From contig VWND01000073.1 of NCBI GenBank assembly GCA_009599575.1, forward strand, positions 620,001 through 684,000: a DNA stretch of 64,000 nucleotides, read 5' to 3'. This document shows, piece by piece, positions 55,723-64,000 of this stretch (positions are counted from its first letter, which is position 1; every line of letters begins with the position of its first letter). Position numbers and translations under genes: made by a program. The notes under the pieces are model-generated. The model saw only the letters and a program-made list of their open reading frames with translations, searched no databases and was not told where the DNA came from. The DNA comes from Blumeriella jaapii (Eukaryota > Ascomycota > Leotiomycetes > Helotiales > Drepanopezizaceae).

Positions 55723-56110
55723 CTACATGACCGAGCAGCAGCCGCCGGATTCTGCAGGGAAAGAGATTAGCTGGTGTTTCTCGGCGGGGGACATTCGATG
55801 CTCACGTTGTGGTGCATAGGGATCATCCTTCTTGTCAACGGTTCCCCAGACGGACGGAACCATGAAGTCTTTCGTGCTGTTGGTGTAGGCGATGATGCTT
55901 TCCAATGGTTAGCCGGTGACTTCTGCGAGAGGATCCCGAAGGCAGCATGTACCTCTTGGCAGCCTGCGAGACGGGGATGCGCTCTCTCTCCAGATCCTCG
56001 CGCAAACGAGTGTTCAATTCCGTGAGGCGTCGTAGCTTGAGATCCGCCATCGATTGTTTGTTTTTCTTGATTTGACCGGGGTCTTCGCGAGAGGAATATC
56101 CAGAAGGCAT
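55723..56110 (-). CDS. GNG1: Heterotrimeric G-protein gamma subunit
   Basis: Gamma subunit that pairs with G beta and anchors the dimer at the plasma membrane, in mating, growth and sensing pathways. Three exons: 56110-55953, 55897-55806 and 55751-55723 (92 aa), matching fungal gamma subunits. The N-terminal helix KKNKQSMADLKLRRLTELN leads to REDLERERIPVSQAAK, the coiled region that contacts G beta. The second part reads SIIAYTNSTKDFMVPSVWG. The protein ends DPYAPQQSGGCCSVM: the CaaX box is CSVM (Cys89 prenylated) and Cys88 is the likely palmitoylation site. The second intron is 54 nt and has no in-frame stop. Divergent from eIF3a over about 450 bp. Works in the same pathway as RGS proteins such as the RGS-LOV gene in this window. 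Confidence 0.95.
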
Positions 56111-56559
56111 CTCGACGACTCCTGATCAACGGTCAAAACGCGTACAAGATCGGACGCGACGAGCTCTGCGTGCCTCGAAAAGGGACTGGGATCGGACGAC
56201 TCGACGCCTGCGAAAGCTTGCGGGACAGCAACCGCGATGACACTGGTGATGGAGAGGAAGGCCGGTGAATGGATTGAGATTGCACTGTTTGTCGAAGTAG
56301 TTGGGCCGCTCCACCGAAAGCGAGAACGGGGCTCTGAGGTCGACGCCGAAAACAGACTAGCTGCCTCTGGCCCTCTCGGACCCATGTCGGCCTGAGCCCC
56401 AAGGCCGCACACCTCGCCTAAAGGTAGATAGTGGCTCCCATTTTCCCCCAGGCGCACACAAGGGCGCAAATCTCTCGGCCGGCTACGACAGTTCATCGAC
56501 AACAACCCCCCCCAGAACACGTCCACCACCACCCGGCGAGGGCATCGCGGAATCTCACC
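56111..56559. promoter_or_regulatory. Divergent promoter region of G gamma and eIF3a
   Basis: About 450 bp between the two divergent start codons; CT/CA-rich pyrimidine leader lies just before the eIF3a ATG. Confidence 0.5.
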
Positions 56560-59500
56560 ATGCCACCCCCTCCTCCCCACCAGAAGCCGGAGAATGTGCT
56601 CAAGCGCGCTCACGAGCTCATGGGTGTGGGCCAGTCCCAGGCTGCCCTGAACCTCCTCCACGAGCACATCACGTCCAAGCGAAGCCGGAATGCCCCCATC
56701 ACGTCCCTGGAGCCGGTGATGCTCCTGATCGTCGAGCAATCCGTCGAGCAAAAGAAGGGCAAACTTGCGAAGGATGCCTTGTACCAGTACAAGAACATCA
56801 GCCAGAACACCAATGTTGGCACAATCGAGGTGAGAGCAACACAACCTTTGGCACGCGCGAGCTCGGGATGGGGCTAACTGTCTTGATAGCTGGTGTTGAA
56901 GAAGTTCATCGAGTTGGCAGAGGAAAAAGTCAAGACCGCACAAGCCAAGGCCGACGAGGTACAATCTTCCCTGGAAACCACGGCCGCCACTGCCAGCGTG
57001 GACGACCTCGAAGCCAGCGAAACCCCAGAGTCCATTCTCCTCTCGACTGTCTCCGGCGAGCAATCTCGAGACCGCACAGATCGGGCTATCGTCACGCCAT
57101 GGCTTAAGTTCCTCTGGGAGACCTACCGAACCGTTCTCGATATCCTCAGAAACAATGCTAGATTGGAGATCATGTATCAGAGCACGGCTATGCAGGCTTT
57201 CGAGTTCTGCCAAAAGTACACCCGCAAGACCGAGTTCCGCAGACTCTGCGAGTTGCTCCGAAACCATGTCCAGACTGCTGCCAAATACTCGGCTCAAATG
57301 CACGCTATCAACTTGAGCGACCCAGATACTCTCCAGCGCCATCTCGAGACCCGCTTTCAACAGTTGAATGTCGCAGTTGAGCTTGAGCTGTGGCAGGAGG
57401 CTTTCAGAAGTGTTGAGGATATCCATACCCTGCTCAACCTCAGCAAGCGTCCACCGAAGAACATCATGATGGCCAATTACTACGAGAAGTTGACCCGGAT
57501 CTTCTTGGTCGGAGAGAACTACCTTTTTCATGCTGCTGCTTGGTCTCGGTACTACAACCTCCTCCGCCAGTCTGCTTCTATGGTCGCCGCTGGTCAAAGC
57601 AAGAAGGCCGACAATCCAGCAACTTCCGAGGCCGACCTTTCCAAGGCTGCTTCCTTTGTTCTGCTGTCTGCTTGCAATTCCTGTTATCAGCACGTCGAGA
57701 TCTCGCGGTGCGTTGGTTGACATCGACGAGGCAAAGAAGAACAAAAATTCCCGCCTCACGCATCTCCTCGGCATGGGTCAAGCCCCTACCCGAGCCGTCC
57801 TTTTCAAGGATGCCATGAGCAAGGGTCTTTTGAAGCGTGCTCGCCCCGAGATCCGTGAGCTTTACCAAATCCTCGAGGTTGAGTTTCACCCCCTGTCTAT
57901 TTGCCAGAAGATCTCTCCAATTCTGTCAAAGATAGGTCAGGATGCCGATATGGAGAAGTATGTTCTTCCTCTGCAGCAAGTCATCCTCACCCGACTCTTT
58001 CAACAGCTGTCTCAAGTTTACGAGACTGTTGACCTCCAATTTGTTGAGAACCTCGCCAAATTCCCCGAGCCCTTCCAAGTTAGCAGAGACACCATCGAGA
58101 AGTTTATCATGAACGGAAATAAGAAGGGTGATCTTGCCATTCGTATGGATTACGCCACTGGTGTTCTTAGCTTCGACACTGATGTTTTCTCCTCCACCAA
58201 GGCTGTCCAAGCTGGCTCTGGTAGCGGATCTGCCGAGAGCGAGACCTCCTCTGTTCAAAGACTTCAGAGCACTCCGTCTGAAATCGTTCGAACTCAGTTG
58301 ACACGGCTGGCAAGATCCCTCTTTGTCACCTGCCAATATGTCGATCCCTCGTTCAATGAAGCCAGAATCAAGGCTAGGGATGCGGCATTTGCTAGGGCGA
58401 AGGCTGGTGCAGAGCAGGAGCATCTTGATATTCTGTCACGCAAAGAGGTCATCGCCAAGAGAAAGGAAGAGGCTTCGGAGATTCTGGCACGAAAGGAGAA
58501 GGAAGACGCCACCCGGAAACGCATCAGAGCTGCTCAACTTCAGGAAGCCGAGGACAAGCGACTTCAGCAAGAGCAGAAGGATCGCGAGGAGAAGCGTCTG
58601 AAGGCCGAACTGGACCGTGTCCGCAAGGAAGAGCTCAAGAAGCAGATCGCTGATCTCAAAATTGGTCCCAAGGCTATTGATATCGACCTTGAGAACATTG
58701 ACAACCTCGATAGCAACGACATTCGCCGAATCAAGCTCCAACAATTGGAGCGCGAAAAATGATACGAATGAGAAGCTTCGCATTACCGGCAAGCGCATTG
58801 ACCATCTTGAGCGAGCTTTCCGAAAGGAAGAAGCCAAGAAACTACCCGAAGATTATGCTGCTCAACGTGAAAGGGATCTGCAAGCTTACGAGAAGACCAA
58901 AGCGCAAACTCTGAAGGAAGCCGAGGCGAAACACCGTGAGAATGTTGATCTGAAGCACCGACTGAGCCGACTTGTTAGTCACTACGAGAGCTACAGAGAG
59001 ACGATTGTCGAGCGGAGACAAGATGAGTTTGAGAAGCGCCGTCGTGATGCCCAAAGAGATTTGGACAAGGCCATGGCAGCACGTAAGAAAGAGTTCCGTG
59101 AGCGCAAGGCTCGTGAGAAGAGAGAGCGTGCAGAGCAAGACCGTATCCTGCGTGAGGAGGAAGAGCGTGCGGCACGAGAGGCTGAGGAGAAGGCTGCCAG
59201 AGACGAGAAGAAGAAGGCCGAATTTGCGGAGTTGAAGGCTATCCGCGAGAAGGAGAGACAGGAAGCTTTGGAGATGGCTGCACTTCAAGCGAGACGAGCC
59301 GAGGAGGCAGAAAAGAGACGTGCTGAGGCTAAGGCCGCTCCCAGAGGCGCCCCATCAATGGAGAGAGGTGGCTCGTCTTCCGGGCCTGTCAGACAACCAC
59401 TTGTCCTCGCCGGTGCCAAGCCTGGTGGAGGATGGAGAGAGAAGGAGAAGTTGCGCGCCGAAGGAAAGGAGGTTCCTTCAACACGTAACGAATCGCCAAT

Positions 59501-59808
59501 GTCCCGCGCTCCTCCACCGGCAAGCCGCGCTCCCCCACCTGGGCCAACCGACTCGGCCCCTGTCGCCCGCGGACCCCCTCGCATTGCCCTCGCCGGTGGT
59601 CAGACAAGCTGGAGAGATCGGGAAGCTGCTAAAACTGCTGGTGGCGAGTCGCCTGGTAATGCGCCGCCTGCTCGTGTCTCTTCTGCTTCGGGAGGGTGTT
59701 CCGCTGTCGCGCGGCCGCTCAGGAAGAGGCGATGAGGAGGTCGCGAATCTCAAGCCCAGTGGAACAGCTGGCAAGTTCGTGCCTATTCACCTCCGTAACA
59801 AGCAGTAG
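56560..59808 (+). pseudogene. TIF32: eIF3 subunit a (eIF3a/Tif32), three frameshifts
   Basis: Largest core subunit of translation initiation factor eIF3, which bridges the 40S subunit and initiation factors. Exon 1 is 56560-56829 ([20 protein letters not shown]); a 60-nt intron leads to exon 2 from 56890. The N-terminal helical and PCI region (about 100-560), the long charged coiled-coil spectrin-like region, and the Pro/Gly-rich C terminus (ending GTAGKFVPIHLRNKQ) are all recognisable, with a total near the normal ~1060 aa. The reading frame breaks three times: near 57667-57673 (before [19 protein letters not shown]), at the A5 run 58755-58759 (LEREK then NDTNEKLRI), and around 59660-59733 (before GRGDEEVANLKPSGT). 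Each break shifts by the same amount (one extra or two missing bases). Because eIF3a is essential, errors in the sequence, or a decaying second copy, are the leading explanations. Confidence 0.88.
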
Positions 59809-62800
59809 GTGGGGGGATGGGGGATCACTTTGTAACTAGATACGGCGTTGTATTGATCGTGCCAGGTTAGCTGTTCGCCTTAATGCAAAAAAAGAACGCG
59901 TCAAAACTACTGGTGCTTGGAAGCAAGTTATCTTTCCTCTGTAGCAATGGGAGTAGAATCGAAAAGCATAGGGGGGGGGGGGGGGGGGGGGGGGGTATGA
60001 AAGCCGAATTCTAGAGTCAGAAGCAGTAGCCCGAGGGAATGTGCGAGGGGGTTTGGAGCCAGGAGGCTTTGCTGCACACACACAGGTTGTGAAGTTGTCG
60101 CTATCCGGATCTGGTAGTGCGCCCAGCAATGCCAATAGGAATGGGCAAATGTCAATGGAAAGCTTCGGCGATAGTACTGTACTGTACAGAACTGCAACAT
60201 GCCGGCCCAAGTCTCCAACATGCCTCGACGTAGGTGCCAGCACAATGCCAGTGTCGGCGGGGTTTCGCTTTCTTCGCTCTCTTCGCTTTCTCCTCCGCTT
60301 TCTCTTTTGTGTTTGCCGGTCCATCTGTCTTGATCGAAGGGAAATCCTGTGGCCCCAGATGGCCAGTTCCGAATCACATCTCCACCACCGAAGGCCGAGC
60401 TCCCAGCCGCTGATTTGTTACCGGCTGGCTGGATCTTTGCTGTGCACGGGAAGCCACACCTTGGGATTGGAGCGCCAGCGATCCCGTAGCCTGCTGCTGA
60501 CAGAGCAGCCGGCACGTGGGCGAGGGCTGCAGCTTGCCGTCGAGCTGGGGCAACTCATGGCATTTATCCGGCTGCCTCTTGCGGGATTTACATGTCTTTG
60601 CCCAGCGGGAAGAGGACTTCTGCGAAGGGTAGGGGGGGGGGGGGCTCAGCATATATCACATATTAATCACGTGGCCGATCAGGTGATCATCCTTGTTATG
60701 CCCACTATGGACAGTACTCTAAAACACTCAACCTTAGAACTTGGAAGATTGTAGCCAACGCAAACCAGCAACAGAACCTCTTGCTCCTTCTGCTCCCTGA
60801 CAATGTGCCAGATGGGGGAACCGGTTGACGCGATAGGAGAATCGAAGATAGATATTAAGAACTGAAGGCTGTGCAAGCACCCGGTAGAAGCTGAAATTGA
60901 GGACGAAAGAAAAAGAAAGAAAGAAAATTAGATAGACAGATCGATAGATCGATACCGTGGTAGACTTGAACTTGAGTCGTTATGTTGTTCCTGCAAAGCT
61001 GTGTGTGATGGTGGTTCCGATTACTGCGTAGCGCTTGTTTACAGCATGTATCTAACAGTAGATGCCCACCTACGTACCTCGCTCTCATCGACATCGACAT
61101 CGACATCGGACCGGCAGATTTGAATTCTCGAGTTGGCCGATCAACGCGCTGAAGGAAGAACCGAGCTGCTTTGGGTCCAGTTGCTTGCCTGTTTCTTGAA
61201 AGGTCCGTCTTCGCTTTTCTACAGACGCGGATCGTGTTGATTCATCTTCACAGCCGAGCCGAGGCCCTTACCGTACATACAGTCCTGTCGCATAGCGTCC
61301 TGCACCCAGTCCGCCAGCCGTTCACACCTAAAACTCTGACGATTTACTTCCTCTCTGCAATGATACCGGGACGGGAAGGGAAGGGAAAATGACGAACTCG
61401 TGGGGAGAGAAGAGGCTTGTGGGCTGAGACGACTACCGAGCGCCGGCTCGAAGGATCGCCGTGCGTGTGTGCCTATGTATGATGTACGGTAAGTACCTAC
61501 ACACAGCATGTACAGCATGTACATACCATGGACATACATCTGTACTGCACAATACTGTATGTACGGTACTGTACAAAGATACCTACAGCATCTTTGTACG
61601 TATGTGTACGTGCATCGGCTGCCCAAAGCGTTCGACTAATGGTCAACAACGACGCGAAGGATGCGTAACATCGTCTGCCGTGTGGCACCAGTGTTACTGT
61701 ACTGTACTGTACCGTACCGTGTCGGGTGCATTTGGAATCGGGGGAGGTTGACTTGCGGTCGTCGATCTCCCAACACTTCGGGTGGCTGAGAGGCCCGCCA
61801 GCCAAAATCCCGATCTCCAACTCGACCGTTGCTGGTCCAGAGACACTATGTACTATACTGTACATAAGGAAGGACCGGCTACGGTGGATGCCCATGGCTC
61901 GAGACGTCCTGCAAGAACACGCCCGTGACGTCCAGCTGTGTGTTGACTGGGCAGGAACTCGATGGCTACAGCTTCGCCAGGCGCGGCTGCTGTTCGCAAG
62001 AAGATGGTGCCAATACGGCGTGGGATGTACGGTAGGTATCGATAGTCTGTACCATCGTACTGCACTCCTTCTGGACTGACAGCAGCGTGGTTGAAGCCCG
62101 AACAACTTCATTGCTGACAGATGTGGTTTTCTGCGCTAGCCGAAAGCTATTGAGACGCAGGAGAAGGGCCCGGCACTTGCGATGTGCTGTACGGTACTGT
62201 ACATTACAGTACTGTGTAGTACTGTGCTGTACTGTAGATACTCCCACGGAGCTATAGCGAGGCCCCTTTTTTAACTCCGTAAGCCTCCCTTCACGTTTTT
62301 GATTCTGACTCAACTTGGGAAGACAGCGAATCAGACAAACGATTACTGGTAACCGAGACTCCAAGCTATCCCACCTTGCTCTAGGCTTATATGTTAACTT
62401 ACGTTTTCGTAGATTCTGTACGTAACGGGCATCGATCGTCCGGAGAAAGGACGAGGTGTGTTGTTGTTCAAGAAGCCCGGCCCCCAAGTCGCCCCAGGCC
62501 CACAGAGAGACTTGTGTGCTTTCCTACCTGGACAAGGCAAGCTCCTCGGTTGCCCTATCCCCATAGCAGTACAATCGAGAACTAGAGGGATGTGGTTTTT
62601 TATGTAAGTACCCGTTCAAAAGAAAACCGAGAAGGGACTCGATGGGCTAAGTCAACTTCCTTTCAGCCTAGTCCAGCATCACGGATTCGCGATGAAAGTC
62701 TCCCGTGTAGCCAATTTTTTTTTTCCGGAGACTTGAGATGGCATGGACCCCCTGCTGGAACTCATCCCGAAGTCTCGACCATGCGGCCACAAGCTCTGGT

Positions 62801-62995
62801 TGGACATCAGTCTCGTCCCAAAGGTCTGTAGGTACTTGTATGACGATGGCATTTTCTATATATGGTCTATTTTCCACCTCGCTGTCTCGTTCAGAAGCAC
62901 TTCTTGTTCAACAGTTGTCCACAGTTTCCTTCTTCTTCTGATGATAATTTCGAATCCACCAGCCTCAGTGGACGAAAGGCGCATCGATCATCACC
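59809..62995. other. Gene-poor region with poly-G runs
   Basis: No supported gene. Holds a 25-base G run (59971-59995), a shorter G run (60632-60643), an A/G-rich tract (60904-60930) and GATAGATC tract near 60940, CGACAT repeats (61089-61107) and several TACTGTAC/GTACAGTA clusters (about 60176-60190, 61550-61575, 61694-61725, 61853-61865, 62185-62240). Ends in the promoter of the WSC gene. Confidence 0.5.
59971..59995 (+). repeat. Poly-G run (25 G)
   Basis: Uninterrupted G25 just downstream of eIF3a. Such a run is error-prone in sequencing and can form a G-quadruplex. Confidence 0.9.
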
Positions 62996-64000
62996 ATGTT
63001 GAACCTTCAGCCCCTGGCTATTGCTTCGGCAGCACTCACACTCTTTTGCGGTGCTGATGCTAGTGGTCTCTATCCTGTCAAACGTAACGAGGAGCCGGCT
63101 CAAGCATCTTGCACGGATTTCACCCCTTTCAAATATGCCGGATGCTTTCTAGACAATGGCAACCCCCGGACCCTCTTGTATACTGGCCCCAGAAGCAAGA
63201 ACAACACCGTTCAGTCTTGCGTTGCCTTCTGCAAAGGTAAACCGCGCCTCTTTGCGTACCTGGCGGTTGCTAAAGCACTTTTCAGGAAATGACTACCAAT
63301 ACGCTGGCCTGGAATATGGCGAGGAGGTAAGCACTTCTTATCCATCACATACGAACGCTGTTCTCTGATGACTTTTAGTGCTTCTGCGGTGCCTCGGTCA
63401 ACAACGTGCAAGTTGCCGAATCAGACTGCAAATTCGCATGCACAGGCGACAGCACCGAGATTTGCGGCGCAAATAGCCGTGTCAGTATCTACCAAGACCC
63501 TACGTTCCCTGTGATAGACCAGACCACTATTTCCGACTACCAGAAACTGGGATGCTACTCTGAAGGGTCGACGGGTCGCTCGCTCGCTTGGAGACAAAAC
63601 CAGGTCAACGCTTCAACCATGACTGTTCCGAGCTGTCTTGCTGCTTGCAAGGCCGGTGGATACTCCTTTGCCGGACTTGAATACGCCCAAGAGTGCTATT
63701 GGTATGTGCTTTACAGTACCACTCCTGAGGCAGAATACAGCTTGATGGAAACATCGCAGCTGTCGTTGGGTTAACTACACAACATGACAAGGCTAACTCC
63801 GTGACAGCGGTGTTGTGTTGGGCAATGGAACATTGCCAGTGGACAGCAGCAAGTGCAATAAGCCGTGCAAGGGAGACGCCACCCAGACCTGCGGAGGCAG
63901 CAGTGTTCTTGACCTCTACGTTGCCAAAGATCTGGAGTCCAGCGAGCCTTGTGGAGGAGGTGCTTCGTCTTCTGCAACGCCCAGCTCGTCGAGCCCAAGC
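62996..64000 (+). CDS. WSC-domain extracellular protein, 3' end beyond window
   Basis: Secreted or surface protein with two tandem WSC carbohydrate-binding domains, as in fungal cell-wall stress sensors and glucan-binding proteins. Exons: 62996-63236, 63286-63326, 63379-63701 and 63808 to the window edge; all phases agree. A signal peptide (MLNLQPLAIASAALTLFCG) precedes the first WSC (about 45-140: YAGCFLDN, YAGLEYGEECFCG, CTGDSTEICGA). The second WSC (about 152-245: LGCYSEG, FAGLEYAQECYCG, CKGDATQTCGG) ends in LDLYVAKD. A Ser-rich linker (GGGASSSATPSSSSPS) begins at the edge, so a transmembrane anchor, GPI signal or further domain may lie outside. Cys spacing is typical of WSC. Confidence 0.9.

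Noticed and set aside
56014..57774. 586-codon minus-strand open frame
   Set aside because: Antisense shadow of eIF3a and overlap with the G gamma gene; no recognisable domain.
62668..62877. 69-codon minus-strand frame upstream of the WSC gene
   Set aside because: Looks somewhat protein-like but too short, in a promoter position, without family match.

Overview
The window is nuclear DNA of a filamentous ascomycete (Pezizomycotina). The evidence is many short GT-AG introns (about 45 to 130 nt) with TACTAAC or CTAAC-like branch sites, typically fungal families (RGS-LOV, DUF3431, WSC, fungal amidoligase, DUF7704, Gpc1), an intron-bearing tRNA-Glu, and an AT-rich, repeat-mutated transposon remnant. 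I cannot fix the class or species from sequence alone. Coding density is moderate: about 17 genes are separated by long spacers rich in microsatellites and in a recurring TACTGTAC/GTACAGTA motif.

Layout. 1-17 kb: a DUF7704-type membrane protein with a frameshift, the cohesin subunit SMC1 (minus), glycerophosphocholine acyltransferase GPC1 (plus), the APC/C activator Cdh1 (minus), a secreted GH32 invertase/inulinase with a GC-AG intron, and tRNA-Glu(CUC). 17-27.4 kb: a DUF3431 protein (frameshifted), a fungal amidoligase-like protein (frameshifted), a 2.3 kb inverted-repeat element that looks RIP-mutated, and an RGS-LOV photoreceptor-like protein whose LOV adduct cysteine is replaced by phenylalanine. 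27.4-43.6 kb: a secreted EEP-fold protein with lost catalytic residues, a four-exon protein of unknown function, the pyruvate dehydrogenase E3-binding protein (Pdx1), a two-TM mitochondrial protein resembling Mrx15/TMEM223, then a gene-poor stretch. 43.6-64 kb: a large LRR protein, a microsatellite-rich spacer, the PP1 catalytic subunit, an Rdx/SelW-like protein with a 10-nt exon, the heterotrimeric G-protein gamma subunit divergent from eIF3a (three frameshifts), another gene-poor spacer, and a WSC-domain surface protein cut by the window edge.

Working together. There is no biosynthetic or defence cluster. The genes are mostly core housekeeping (cohesin, APC/C, PP1, eIF3, PDH) interspersed with signalling (RGS-LOV, G gamma) and secreted or surface proteins. 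The most unusual items are the Cys-to-Phe LOV domain, the EEP pseudo-enzyme, the very small exons (10, 17 and 18 nt), the GC-AG intron, and a set of small frameshifts in four otherwise conserved genes. Those frameshifts are either assembly errors or decay of one copy in a duplicated or hybrid genome. All exon boundaries were placed by eye from splice signals plus family conservation and reading-phase checks.
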